Of a DNA stretch of 64,000 nucleotides, positions 43,098 through 52,197 are shown piece by piece. The stretch is from JAOTZA01 sp965224065 (GTDB taxonomy: Bacteria; Acidobacteriota; Thermoanaerobaculia; Multivoradales; JAHEKO01). The notes beneath the pieces were generated by a model. It had not been told where the DNA came from, made no database searches, and worked only from the letters and a program-made list of their open reading frames with translations. The position numbers and the translations under genes were made by a program. The stretch lies in assembly GCA_965224065.1 (NCBI GenBank), contig CBDCYF010000005.1:2542001-2606000 (forward strand). Reading direction: 5' to 3'. The number at the start of each line of letters is the position of its first letter. The first letter of the stretch is position 1.

Positions 43098-43256
43098 CCG
43101 GTAGAAGCGCGGTTCGCGGAGCAAGCGCTCGAAGCGAGGATCCGTGGCCAGCGAGAACACACTTGTGGCGCGTTCGTCGAAGGCTGTCTCCAGCCATTCG
43201 AGAGCCGCCTCGGGTACATGGCCCAGCAATAGCAGGGGGACGTGGTTGGTTAAGCA
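43068..43256 (-). pseudogene. C-terminal fragment of a decayed TPR-type protein
   Basis: On the minus strand an open stretch of 63 codons, without a start, reads PEAALEWLETAFDERATSVF then LATDPRFERLLREPRFYRL and ends at TAG 43068-43070. This resembles the C-terminus common in TPR regions of serine/threonine kinases or adenylate-cyclase-like proteins (a helix pair, then DPRF and LREPRF). An in-frame stop at 43257-43259 truncates it, and no upstream continuation is visible. It overlaps the 3' end of the convergent fibre gene by 30 bp. Confidence 0.5.
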
Positions 43257-43354
43257 CTACTAACCCCGGCGCAAGAGGATCGCAGCCCGCGGAGGTCGTT
43301 TCCGCCAGAGAGCTGCGACCGAGAACGTGCTACCGAATTCCCGAGCTAGGGCGG

Positions 43355-44086
43355 CTAGGGAGTAGACAGGTAGCTTGTGGACGAGAGGCGCCGCCGGAGT
43401 ACGAACAGACCGATGCCGCCGAGTAGCACCAACAGAACGGCCAGCCACTTCGCGTTCATTGCAGGAACGTCTGGGCAGATATCTCCGTTGACCCGAAGGA
43501 TGTACTCGCATCCGATCTCACCCGGGTTTACCGTGTGGACGGGCAGTATGAACGTCGCGCCCGCTGGAACCTCGAACGCGAAGGGGCCCAGCGGATTCGG
43601 AGGAATGCCAGAGCTGAAGCCGGGGTCGGCCAGATAGTCCGAGCAGATGCTTGTGGGGTCGTAGCTGCCTTGATAGGCGTTTACCTGAAGATTGCAACCT
43701 GTCTGGGTAAGGACCTCGAGATCGACCGTGACACAAGCCGTGGCGCCCGTGGCATTCACCAACTCGTAGGCATCGAAAGCACGGTCGCCGGTCGGTACGA
43801 AGATGTCGCACATCTTCGGAGCTGCGCAGGTGCTGGTGACGGTGTTGCGGTTGAGGCGCCCGACCTGCAGGCCGGTGGTAAAAGGAAAAGCCGTGGAGCC
43901 CTGCCCGAGCGTTCCGTTGATCACCGTGTTGCAAACCGCCCTGCCCGGCGGCGCGGGACTCAGCCGGATGCTGGTTCCATCGGTTTGCGACCCGGTCGAC
44001 TGTGCCGTAGCCGAGGTCGTGAACGAGACCATCCCGATTCCCAGCGATGCGGCGAGCACGCTAAACCTGAACGCGATCGAAGCCAT
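43355..44086 (-). CDS. secreted protein with C-terminal IPTL/PEP-CTERM-like sorting tail
   Basis: 243 residues. Signal peptide ends near TSATAQ. The body (residues 30-205) has four or five Cys pairs and a beta-rich sequence (DAYELVNATGATACVTVDLE, EVPAGATFILPVHTVN). The C-terminus has VPAMNAKW, a hydrophobic helix (LAVLLVLLGGIGLFVL) and RRRL, the tripartite layout of IPTL-CTERM or PEP-CTERM proteins (motif, helix, basic end). This suggests processing by an exosortase-type transpeptidase, but no such gene lies in the window. Mature function unknown. Confidence 0.68.
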   Translation of the reverse strand: MASIAFRFSVLAASLGIGMVSFTTSATAQSTGSQTDGTSIRLSPAPPGRAVCNTVINGTLGQGSTAFPFTTGLQVGRLNRNTVTSTCAAPKMCDIFVPTGDRAFDAYELVNATGATACVTVDLEVLTQTGCNLQVNAYQGSYDPTSICSDYLADPGFSSGIPPNPLGPFAFEVPAGATFILPVHTVNPGEIGCEYILRVNGDICPDVPAMNAKWLAVLLVLLGGIGLFVLRRRLSSTSYLSTP

Positions 44087-44248
44087 CTTGCCCCCCTTTG
44101 CTTCAAGGTCACGAAGGCAATTCTCAATGATGGACCTAGGCTACCCCCCGGCCCGTACTCGGTCAACTCGAGGTGAAAAAGACCGCTTTTTTGGTCGTGA
44201 GGCTTCGCGCGGCTCGTTGGTCCCCGAGCGTTTCTCTTTCTTTCCGCG

Positions 44249-44749
44249 CTAGCCGGCCGGCAAGACCCGCCGGCCGAACCGCAGCCGCGGCAGCCAGTAC
44301 GGACTGCTGGTGATCTCGGTCTCGACCACGCCCCGAGAGGAGGAGGCATGGATCATGGTCAACGGCTCCCCGGGACTCGAAACCACCAGACCGACGTGAT
44401 GCGGCTTGTCGCGGGTCTCGCCAAAAAAGATCAGGTCCCCCGGGCGCAGCTCGTCGGGGGCCACCCAGTGCCCGACCCGAGCCTGGGACTCGGCGGTCCG
44501 GGGGAGCGTCACCCCGAGGTCGCGAAAAAGAAACGACGTCAGCCCGGAGCAATCGAATCCCTTCGGGTTCGAGCCGGCGTACCGGTAGGGGGTGTCGAGC
44601 AACGATCGCGCCTTCTGGACGACTTTCGCCGTCTGGGCGGAGCTTGTGGGGGCCCGTTGCGGAGCGCTTTGCCGGCCGCCGGGCGGGGAAAGGGGCGAGC
44701 ATCCCGCGATGAGCGCGGCCAGTGCGAGCCCGATAAAACGAAGCGCCAT
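44249..44749 (-). CDS. lipoprotein NlpC/P60-family peptidoglycan hydrolase
   Basis: 166 residues. Lipobox LIAGC, then a Pro/Ser-rich linker and an NlpC/P60 cysteine peptidase domain: LLDTPYRYAGSNPKGFDCSG (catalytic Cys), LGVTLPRTAESQARVG, ELRPGDLIFFGETRDKPHHVGLVV (catalytic His) and TMIHASSSRGV (third polar residue). Cleaves peptide cross-links in cell wall, and is probably periplasmic and outer- or inner-membrane anchored. Located 36 bp downstream of ppc on the minus strand. Confidence 0.9.
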   Translation of the reverse strand: MALRFIGLALAALIAGCSPLSPPGGRQSAPQRAPTSSAQTAKVVQKARSLLDTPYRYAGSNPKGFDCSGLTSFLFRDLGVTLPRTAESQARVGHWVAPDELRPGDLIFFGETRDKPHHVGLVVSSPGEPLTMIHASSSRGVVETEITSSPYWLPRLRFGRRVLPAG

Positions 44750-44785
44750 CAGCGGGAATCCTATCGCCCGGGGCCGGCCGGACCG

Positions 44786-47554
44786 CTATCCGGTGTTGCG
44801 AAGACCGGCCGCGATTCCGATCAGGCTGATCTTGACGGTGTGGTCGAGGTCTTCCGGTTTGGCCCCGGGTTGGCGTTGCGAGCGCAGGCGGCGCAGCAGC
44901 TCGACCTGGAGGTGCGAGATGGGATCGACATAGGGATTCCGTAGCCGGATCGATCGCGCCAGGGTGGGCTCGTCCGCGAGCAGTGTCTTCCCGGTGGCCC
45001 GCTCGATCGCGTCGACGGTGGCCGCAAACTCGTTCTTGATCCGATCGCCAAACCGGGCCCTGAGCTCCTTGTCGGTCACCAGCTCCAGATAGCTCCCGAA
45101 GATGCCCATGTCGGCCTTGGCGAGGCTCATCTGGGCCAGGCCGAGAAGGCTGCGGAAGAATGGCCACTCGCGCTCCATCTCCGCGACCAGCTCGGGCTCG
45201 ATGGTGTCGAGACCGGTGCCCAGGCCAAACCAGCCCGGAAGGTTGGCGCGGCATTGGGTCCAGGAGAAAACCCAGGGGATGGCGCGCAGATTGTCGAGCG
45301 AGGGCTCGCCCTTGCGCCTCGCCGGCCGGGAGCCGATGTCGAGCCGGCTGATCTCGTCGATCGGCGTCGCGGAGTGGTAGAACTCTAGAAAGCCATCGGC
45401 TTCCAGAAACCCGCGGTAGTGAGCCCGGGACGCCTGGGCGGCGCGATCGAGGGCGCGCCGGTAACGCTCGGGTATCCGATGCCGCTCGCCCGAAGCGTCC
45501 CGGGCGGAGGAGACCAGGAAGGCGTGGACGACCTGCTCGAGATGGCGGTGCGCGAGGTCGGGGTCCGAGTAACGGTTGTCGAGTGCCTCGCCCTGTTCGG
45601 TCATCCGCATCCGTCCGGCGAGCGAACCGGGGGGCTGGGCCAGGATCGCGCGCCCCGCAGGCCCTCCACCGCGCCCGATCGAGGTGCCGCGGCCGTGAAA
45701 GATCCGCAGCGGGACACCGGCCCGCTGGCAGACCGCCGCCACCTCCTCCTGGGCGGTGTAGAGGGCCCAGTTGGCGGCCAGGAACCCCGAGTCCTTGTTG
45801 GAATCAGAGTAGCCGATCATCACCTCCTGAAGACCGCGGCGGCGAACGTGGTCTCGGTACACGGGCAGTCTGAGGAGTTGCTCGATGACCGCGGGCGCGG
45901 CGACCAGGTCGTCGACCGTCTCAAAGAGCGGGGTCACGTCGATCTCCGGCAGGCCGGCCGATTGCGCCAAGACCAGGACTTCGAGCACGTCCGAGACCCC
46001 GGCGGTCATCGAGACGACATAGCTGCCGGTCGAGTCGGCGCCAAAAGCCCGTCTCGCGTCTCTGAACACCCGCAAGAACCCCATCGCCCGCTCGACCTCG
46101 GCCGGGCCATCGGCGTTCCCGCCTTTGTACTCGGTCCGATCTTTTGGCGACTCGCGAAGCGCGGTGAGCAAGACGTCGATGCGCTCGTCTTCGGAGAGCT
46201 CACCGTAGCGCTCCGTGATTCCTCTCTGACGCAGCAGCTCGGCGACGGATATCTGGTGGTGGCGAGAGTGCTCGCGCAGGTCGAGCGCCGCCAGGTGCTT
46301 GCCAAACGCCGCCGTGCGCAGGATCGCCGGTTTCACAAAGGACTCGGCGGCACGGGAGTCTCCGCTGGCGCGAAGCGTTTCGTCGAGCCCGGCCAGATCG
46401 GAGCCGTGGTCGGGAAGCCGGAGAGCGGAAAGATCCGAGGTCAGGGCGGCGAGCTCTTCGGTGAGCGACCGGTGAACAAAGAAGAGACGCCGCCGAAAAG
46501 GCTCGCCGTCGAACCGGCCGGGGCCGCCGGAGCGCTCGGTCAAATCTCCGACCTCGTTTTCGAGCCGTTTCAACGCCTCCGTCGCGGGCAGCCGTTTGTC
46601 CCACTGGGAGAGACGTTGCACCAGCAAGTCGAGGTCCGAGAGATGGCGCTCCAGCGCCACCCGGGCCTGTAGCCGATAGGTCTGGGCGGTGACCTCGGGC
46701 GTGACGTAAGGGTTGCCGTCCCGGTCGCCGCCGATCCAGGAACGGAATCGCAGCATCGGAGAGAGTGGCTTGCGACCGGCAATGGAATCGGCGCCACCAA
46801 AGTAGGTGTCCACGGCTTGCTCGAGATCCCGTTGAATCCTCGGGACCGCCTCCAGCAGCGAGCGGCGATAGTAGTAGAGGGCCGACTTGACCTCGTCGAG
46901 AACGGTAGGCTTGTCGGTCACCAGCTCCCGGGTCCGCCACAGAGTGGCGATCTCCGCGACGATCTGCTTCTCGAGCGCCCTGCGGTCCTGGGGCGCCAGG
47001 TCCCACTCCCGCAAACGCCGCAAGGCGCTCGAGATCCGTTCCAGCTTGAGCCGGATGGTGTAACGTTTGACCTCGGTGGGGTGGGCGGTCAGGGTGGGCT
47101 GGATGTCGAGATGATCGATGAACTCGACCACCCGGTCCCGGTCCCAGCCGATCTCCTGGAGGTGTTTGACCGCGGCCGCCACCGATTCGGGCTTGGGGCG
47201 GTCCTCGGTGGCCTGCCGCTCCCGCGCGCGGTTGACGCGCACGCGGTGGATCTCCTCGGCCAGGTTGATGAGCTGGAAGTACACCGTAAATGCCCGCACC
47301 AGCCGGTCGGCGTCTTGGGCGCCAAGCCCGTTTAGCAGCCCGCCCAGCTCGTCTCTCAGATCCCGGCGCCCGGGGTCGGCGCGCAGCTCCTTGGTCAGCG
47401 CGCGCACCCTCTCGACCAGGGCGAAAAGCTCGTCGCCCTCGAGCTCGCGCAGGACGGTGCCGAGAGAGCGGCCTAGAAAATCGACGTCCGTCTTGAGCTG
47501 TTGAAAATGGGCTGCTGGCTCGGCGTCGTCGGGTCGCTGGGCCATTGGCGGCAT
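44786..47554 (-). CDS. ppc: phosphoenolpyruvate carboxylase
   Basis: 922 residues, full length, starting at ATG 47554 (ATG 47545 possible). Converts phosphoenolpyruvate and bicarbonate to oxaloacetate, refilling the citric-acid cycle. Motifs: IQPTLTAHPTEVKRYTI (catalytic His), RSWIGGDRDGNPYVTPEV, EVMIGYSDSNKDSGFLAANW, IFHGRGTSIGRGGGPAGRAI, QPPGSLAGRMRMTEQGE, VFSWTQCRANLPGWFGLGTG, and the C-terminal NPYVDPISHLQVELL and GIAAGLRNTG. All expected active-site segments are present. Faces away from the TerC-like gene with a 38-bp gap between the two starts. Confidence 0.97.
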   Translation of the reverse strand: MPPMAQRPDDAEPAAHFQQLKTDVDFLGRSLGTVLRELEGDELFALVERVRALTKELRADPGRRDLRDELGGLLNGLGAQDADRLVRAFTVYFQLINLAEEIHRVRVNRARERQATEDRPKPESVAAAVKHLQEIGWDRDRVVEFIDHLDIQPTLTAHPTEVKRYTIRLKLERISSALRRLREWDLAPQDRRALEKQIVAEIATLWRTRELVTDKPTVLDEVKSALYYYRRSLLEAVPRIQRDLEQAVDTYFGGADSIAGRKPLSPMLRFRSWIGGDRDGNPYVTPEVTAQTYRLQARVALERHLSDLDLLVQRLSQWDKRLPATEALKRLENEVGDLTERSGGPGRFDGEPFRRRLFFVHRSLTEELAALTSDLSALRLPDHGSDLAGLDETLRASGDSRAAESFVKPAILRTAAFGKHLAALDLREHSRHHQISVAELLRQRGITERYGELSEDERIDVLLTALRESPKDRTEYKGGNADGPAEVERAMGFLRVFRDARRAFGADSTGSYVVSMTAGVSDVLEVLVLAQSAGLPEIDVTPLFETVDDLVAAPAVIEQLLRLPVYRDHVRRRGLQEVMIGYSDSNKDSGFLAANWALYTAQEEVAAVCQRAGVPLRIFHGRGTSIGRGGGPAGRAILAQPPGSLAGRMRMTEQGEALDNRYSDPDLAHRHLEQVVHAFLVSSARDASGERHRIPERYRRALDRAAQASRAHYRGFLEADGFLEFYHSATPIDEISRLDIGSRPARRKGEPSLDNLRAIPWVFSWTQCRANLPGWFGLGTGLDTIEPELVAEMEREWPFFRSLLGLAQMSLAKADMGIFGSYLELVTDKELRARFGDRIKNEFAATVDAIERATGKTLLADEPTLARSIRLRNPYVDPISHLQVELLRRLRSQRQPGAKPEDLDHTVKISLIGIAAGLRNTG

Positions 47555-47592
47555 TGTACCCGCGATACGCTTACTCTTTTTGGAGGCGATCG

Positions 47593-48378
47593 ATGGGTGA
47601 ATGGTTTGCGATCGAAAACTTTGTGGCCCTGGGGCTCTTGACGCTGCTGCAAGCCGTCCTCGGGTTCGACAACCTGCTCTATATCTCGCTCGAATCCAAG
47701 CGGGCCCCGGCGGAGCGGCAGGCTTTTGTGCGCCGGCTGGGCATCGGTCTGGCGGTCGTCCTGCGGATCGGCCTTCTTTTTATTCTGATGAGCGTCATCC
47801 GTTACTTTCAGGATCCGCTGTTCGGCCTCCACGCCACCGGGGTGGTCGAAGGCACGTTCAACCTCCACAGCCTGATCGTCCTTCTCGGGGGCGTGTTCAT
47901 CATCTACACCTCGACCAAGGAGATCTTCCACATGATGGGCGTCGAGAATCTGGACCACGACGCCGAGAAGAAGCAGGCCTCGGTGGGGATGATCGTGCTC
48001 TGGATCGTGGCGATGAACCTGGTCTTTTCGTTTGACTCGATCCTGAGCGCGATGGCGCTGACCGATGTCTTCTGGGTGATGGCGCTCGCGATCGTCATCG
48101 GTGGGGTGCTGATGATCTGGCTCTCCGGCCGGGTGGCGCGCTTTCTGGAAAAAAATCGCATGTACGAAGTGCTGGGTCTCTTTGTCCTCTTTGTCGTCGG
48201 CATCATGCTGCTCACCGAGGGCGGTCATCTGGCCCATCTCCAGATCGCCGGGCGCGAGATCACCCCGATGACCAAGACGACCTTCTATTTCGTCATCGGC
48301 GTGCTGGTGCTGACCGACGTGGCGCAGAGTCGGTATCGGAAAAAGCTCACCCGGCTCAAGGCCGCGGAGACCGCTTAG
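47593..48378 (+). CDS. TerC-family integral membrane protein
   Basis: About 261 residues. ATG 47593 has GGAGG about 6 bp upstream. Seven to eight membrane helices with conserved Asp/Glu residues: LLQAVLGFDNLLYISLESKR near the start, LLGGVFIIYTSTKEIFHMMG, and MNLVFSFDSILSAMALTD. These acidic-in-helix motifs (GFDNLLYIS, FSFDSILSA) define the TerC family, linked to tellurium resistance and to manganese/metal export during secretion. Diverges from ppc. Confidence 0.9.
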   Translation: MGEWFAIENFVALGLLTLLQAVLGFDNLLYISLESKRAPAERQAFVRRLGIGLAVVLRIGLLFILMSVIRYFQDPLFGLHATGVVEGTFNLHSLIVLLGGVFIIYTSTKEIFHMMGVENLDHDAEKKQASVGMIVLWIVAMNLVFSFDSILSAMALTDVFWVMALAIVIGGVLMIWLSGRVARFLEKNRMYEVLGLFVLFVVGIMLLTEGGHLAHLQIAGREITPMTKTTFYFVIGVLVLTDVAQSRYRKKLTRLKAAETA

Positions 48379-48483
48379 ACCTTACGGCTCAAGCCTTACG
48401 CCCAAACCTTACGATCATTGACGGCGGACCGCCGGAGCGGTCTACTTGGAGGGGTTCCACCTAGGGGGTAGGGGAGCAGACGC

Positions 48484-48897
48484 ATGTCAGCGACCATCCG
48501 TCGAGTCGAGTATTTCTACGCCACGGTCAAGGACGAGCCGGGCGCCGCGTACTCTTTGCTTTCGGCCCTCGCCGAGACCGGGGTCAACCTGCTGGCGTTT
48601 AGCGCCATTCCCAGCGGCCCCGCCGGCACCCAGTTGGTGCTCTTTCCCGAGAGCCCCGGGCAGCTCTCCCGCTCGGCGGCCAAGACGGGGCTGTCGCTCG
48701 ACGGGCCCGAGCACGCGATCCTGGTGCAGGGCGACGACCGGCTCGGCGCGCTGCTGGATCTCCACCGCCGGCTCTTCGAAGCCAAGATCAACGTCTATGC
48801 CTCGCACGGGGTCACCGACGGCAAAGGGCACTTCGGGTACGTCGTCTATCTGCGCTCGGCACGGATCGAAGACGCGGCGCGGGCGTTGGGGATCTAG
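48484..48897 (+). CDS. tandem ACT-domain protein
   Basis: 137 residues. Two ACT-like halves: RRVEYFYATVKDEPGAAYSLLSALAETGVNLLAFSAIP and, after PEHAILVQGDDRLGALLDLHRRLFEAKINVYASHGV. ACT domains bind amino acids and small ligands; a stand-alone ACT protein of this size is usually regulatory, with unknown target. A one-base gap separates its stop from the GTG start of the next gene, so both could be cotranslated, which is odd because the next protein is exported. Confidence 0.78.
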   Translation: MSATIRRVEYFYATVKDEPGAAYSLLSALAETGVNLLAFSAIPSGPAGTQLVLFPESPGQLSRSAAKTGLSLDGPEHAILVQGDDRLGALLDLHRRLFEAKINVYASHGVTDGKGHFGYVVYLRSARIEDAARALGI

Positions 48898-48898
48898 C

Positions 48899-50917
48899 GT
48901 GCCGGAAGGGCTGGGCCCCGTTTTGTCTCGCCGCCTTCGATGTGGGCCGACCCTACCGGCGCGAGTCTTGGCCGCGGGCTTTCTGGCCGCGGGGATCCTG
49001 GCTGCCGCGAGCGGAGCGTGGGCCCAGAAGCCATCGCCGCCCGGCTACACCATCGACCGGGCCAAGGGGGTCGACATCCGGGTCGACTACACAAGGCTCG
49101 ACCGCTACGGCGTTTGGGACGACCGCAACTACCAGTTGGCCGCAGAGGATCTGGCCTATCTCGAGGGAGACCGGGGGGGCGCGGGGGAGGTCATCCCCGC
49201 CTTTTTCCGGGTCTACTTGCGCAAGGCCAACCCGGCGTTGAAGAAGAGAAACCTGCCCTACCCGCGCTGCGCGTTACAGGTCTTCAAGCAGCTCCACGGC
49301 GGTTTTTTGATCGGTGGGAAGGTCTACGACAAGCTGGAGCGCTCCGCCAACGGACGGCTACGGGTGGTGCTCGAAGACGGCGTTCCCGAGGCGGAGGCGA
49401 TGGCGCAGCGCTTTCTCGCCGGCGATATCCGGGTGACCTCTCCGGTGGGCGCCGCCGAGTCGGCGGTGGCGATCAACCCGGCCGACCGCAACCGGGTGAT
49501 CGCCGGCTCCAACGGACCCGGGGGCGGGCAGAGAATGCACTATTCGAGCGACGGCGGGGTGAGTTGGAGCGCGGCGGAAGCCTTGCCGGGGCCGGGGTCA
49601 ACCTGCTGCGACCCGACGGTCGAGTGGTCGTCGGACGGCAGCTTGGCGTACACCGCGACGCTGGGAAACTGCGCCGCGTCGTGCAATGTCTGGTTCTACC
49701 GCTCGAGCGACAACGGGCAGACCTGGGACGATCTGGAGAGCGACACGCCGGGAGATCCTAGGCGCGAGCTGACCTCGTCCAACATCAGTGACAAGGAATA
49801 CATGCACGTCGACCGGCACGCGGGGTCGGTCCACCAGGACAACATCTATCTCACCTGGCACGACGACAACATCCTGCAGTTCGCCCGCTCGACCGACAAC
49901 GGCAATACCTGGAGCACCCCGCTCAGCGTCTCCGGTGCCGGGCAGGATGGCATCGGCTCGGACATCGCTACGGACAAGAGCGGCAACATCTACTATTTCT
50001 GGCCATCCTTTGGCTTGCTGTCACCGGATGAGTCCACTCCCTTGCTCGGCGACGAGAAGCTCTTTGTCCGCAAATCGGTCGACGGCGGCGCGAGCTTTCA
50101 AGCCGCGGTCGAGATCGCCTCCACGCAGGCCGAGTTCATCTTCCCGATCCCGTCGATGGACGTGCGGCAGGTGTTTGTCTATACCTCGGCCGACGTGGAC
50201 ACGACCGCCGGTCCGTACGCCGACCGTGTGTATGTGTCCTGGACCGATTCGACCGCGGCGGCCAACCAATTCTCCGACCCGGCCACGACCCACGCGCGGA
50301 TCCAGGTGGCGCACTCGAGCGACGGAGGGGCCACCTGGACCGTCACGACACCGCATGAGACCGGTGACGCCTCGACGGTCGACCGCTGGCACCAGTGGTT
50401 GAAAGTCGGGTCCGACGGAACGGTACACTTGGTCTTCTACGACACCCGCCAGTCGTTGCCGAGTCGCGATTCGGTCGACGTTTACCATAGCTCCTCGTCC
50501 GATGGTGGGGCGAGCTGGTCCGCTCCGGTCCGCCTGACCGCGGTCTCTTCCCCTTCGCTCGAGAACAGCTTCGAGTTCGGCGACTACAACGGTCTGGACG
50601 TCCTGGGCACCGATCTGGTCGCGATTTATACCGACAACCGCAACGAAGGCGGCGGGGCCGCCGACTCGGTGGACGTCTATGCCACCGGGGTGCTCGACTG
50701 CATGTCGCAGGTCAACCTCGCGCTCCCCGCGATGGTTGTCTCCGACGAGCGGGTCGAGTTCGCCTGCGACACCATCACCGCCGGCACCGGCGGCTACTTC
50801 ATCCAGTTTCCTGGGGACGTGACCTTCCGTGCCGGCACGGCGGTCGAGCTCGAGAACGGCTTCGAGGTGCAGGCCGGTGCGCTGTTTTCCGTCGTGCTCG
50901 GGCCGGTGGTGGACTGA
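48899..50917 (+). CDS. secreted Asp-box (sialidase-like beta-propeller) protein
   Basis: About 672 residues from GTG 48899. Signal segment ends near ASGAWAQ. The core contains at least six Asp-box motifs in beta-propeller spacing: SSDGGVSWS, SSDNGQTWD, STDNGNTWS, SVDGGASFQ, SSDGGATWT, SSDGGASWS. This is the fold of exo-sialidases, but I do not see the full catalytic Arg triad, so the enzyme activity is not supported. The C-terminal 60 residues (ITAGTGGYFIQFPGDVTFRA, ELENGFEVQAGALFSVVL) form a strand-rich secretion or adhesion domain. Adjacent upstream is the ACT-domain gene. Confidence 0.8.
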   Translation: MPEGLGPVLSRRLRCGPTLPARVLAAGFLAAGILAAASGAWAQKPSPPGYTIDRAKGVDIRVDYTRLDRYGVWDDRNYQLAAEDLAYLEGDRGGAGEVIPAFFRVYLRKANPALKKRNLPYPRCALQVFKQLHGGFLIGGKVYDKLERSANGRLRVVLEDGVPEAEAMAQRFLAGDIRVTSPVGAAESAVAINPADRNRVIAGSNGPGGGQRMHYSSDGGVSWSAAEALPGPGSTCCDPTVEWSSDGSLAYTATLGNCAASCNVWFYRSSDNGQTWDDLESDTPGDPRRELTSSNISDKEYMHVDRHAGSVHQDNIYLTWHDDNILQFARSTDNGNTWSTPLSVSGAGQDGIGSDIATDKSGNIYYFWPSFGLLSPDESTPLLGDEKLFVRKSVDGGASFQAAVEIASTQAEFIFPIPSMDVRQVFVYTSADVDTTAGPYADRVYVSWTDSTAAANQFSDPATTHARIQVAHSSDGGATWTVTTPHETGDASTVDRWHQWLKVGSDGTVHLVFYDTRQSLPSRDSVDVYHSSSSDGGASWSAPVRLTAVSSPSLENSFEFGDYNGLDVLGTDLVAIYTDNRNEGGGAADSVDVYATGVLDCMSQVNLALPAMVVSDERVEFACDTITAGTGGYFIQFPGDVTFRAGTAVELENGFEVQAGALFSVVLGPVVD

Positions 50918-50924
50918 GGCCGAA

Positions 50925-52103
50925 TCAGAAATCGACCTGCCAGCGCACCAGAAAGAAATCTGCGTCGCCAGTGCCTTCGACGTCCGAGCTGACCCAATTG
51001 ATCATCAGGCGGGTGGCGGGGTTGGGGTACCAATTGAGACCCAGGGTGAGGTTGTCTTGCTCGCCGCCGGCGATCGTTCCGTCGTTCAGATCGACGGAGG
51101 ACAGCCGCGCGGCGACCTCCCAGGCTCCGCGGCCGCCGTCCCGGAGCCAGTTGGAGCTCGGCTTCTGGCGGTCGAAGGCCCCGACCTTGGTCTTGAAACG
51201 CCGGTAGTCGTCGGTCAGAAAGTAGCCGGCCTGTGCGTAGTGCCCGTCAAAAGTCGGATCGCCGGCCGGCGGGGCATCCACGTCGGCCTGCAGATACTCG
51301 CCGGCAAACCAAAGCCGATCCATGACGCCGCCGATCTCGAGAGTGGTGACCAGTGCTCCGTCGGCGGCAAACGATCGGGTGTCGACAAACCGGCCGGAGA
51401 AATGCGCCTCCGGGCGGTTGCGAAACCGTAGGCTCGAAGCACGGTCTTTCCGCGTCACCCCCAGGCCGATGTGGAGGAGACGCCTTCCCTTGTCCTCGTA
51501 CACCGGCCGGAAGCCGACGCGGCCGGTCAAGTTGGTGTTGTCCTCGTCGGTCGATACGCCGAACCCGTCGGCATCGTAGAAGTAGCCAATGCCCCAGTTG
51601 AGCTTGTCGCCGCGCTTGCCGTGCGCGCCGAGGCCGGAGTTGTGGCCCGGAGCAAAAGCTCCCACCGGCAGCGAACGTTCGAGAAACGCGAGGTACTTGT
51701 CGCTGGTCAGCTCTTCGAGGCTGAAGTATTCCTTGTAATGGCCGAATCGAACCTGGCCCCAATCCTGGTTGAGGCCGATCCAGACGTCCTGGAAATTGGA
51801 GCTGCCGCCGGTGAATTCGTACTGGGCCTTGAACTCCACCCGCTCGTAGATGGTGCCTGAAAAGAACAGCCGAGCACGACGGAACTCGAACCCGTCGCCG
51901 TCGACGTCGAGCCCCGGGTCGGCGTCGACAAAAGTGTAGTCGGCTTGAATTCGGCCACCGAACTTGAGCTTGAATTTTTGATCGTCCGACTCGACCTTGA
52001 AGCCGTTGGACCATTTCACCGACCAGTCGTCTTGGGCAGAAAGGGGCGCCACGAGGGTGAACAGGAGGGTGAACAGGATCGATCGACCGGAGTGTATCGA
52101 CAT
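50925..52103 (-). CDS. phosphate-selective porin (OprO/OprP-type)
   Basis: About 392 residues. ATG 52103 is supported by AAGGA 7-8 bp upstream. Signal peptide ends near LSAQD. Sixteen-strand-porin-like sequence: KLKFGGRIQADYTFVDADPG, FEFRRARLFFSGTIYERVEF, FQDVWIGLNQDWGQVRFGHY, and a C-terminal strand ending DFFLVRWQVDF (terminal Phe for outer-membrane insertion). This matches the OprO/P family that binds phosphate or polyphosphate. A Pho-box-like array upstream supports induction by phosphate starvation. Confidence 0.87.
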   Translation of the reverse strand: MSIHSGRSILFTLLFTLVAPLSAQDDWSVKWSNGFKVESDDQKFKLKFGGRIQADYTFVDADPGLDVDGDGFEFRRARLFFSGTIYERVEFKAQYEFTGGSSNFQDVWIGLNQDWGQVRFGHYKEYFSLEELTSDKYLAFLERSLPVGAFAPGHNSGLGAHGKRGDKLNWGIGYFYDADGFGVSTDEDNTNLTGRVGFRPVYEDKGRRLLHIGLGVTRKDRASSLRFRNRPEAHFSGRFVDTRSFAADGALVTTLEIGGVMDRLWFAGEYLQADVDAPPAGDPTFDGHYAQAGYFLTDDYRRFKTKVGAFDRQKPSSNWLRDGGRGAWEVAARLSSVDLNDGTIAGGEQDNLTLGLNWYPNPATRLMINWVSSDVEGTGDADFFLVRWQVDF

Positions 52104-52197
52104 GATGCCGTCCTTTTTTGACGAGAGAGGCTGTTCCAAGGCGTCGGAGGCGGACCGGTGGCTGGGTCTTGGCCCAGCCAAACCCTAGGCCAGAGGC

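Noticed and set aside
44150..44200. A weak hairpin with A/T runs after the sorting-tail protein gene region
   Set aside because: The stem of AAAAAG and CTTTTT is short and lies upstream of the gene start, not after a stop in its direction, so it is not called a terminator.
48899..50917. An active sialidase
   Set aside because: Asp-box repeats show the propeller fold, but I could not find the catalytic Arg triad and Tyr/Glu pair, so activity is not claimed.
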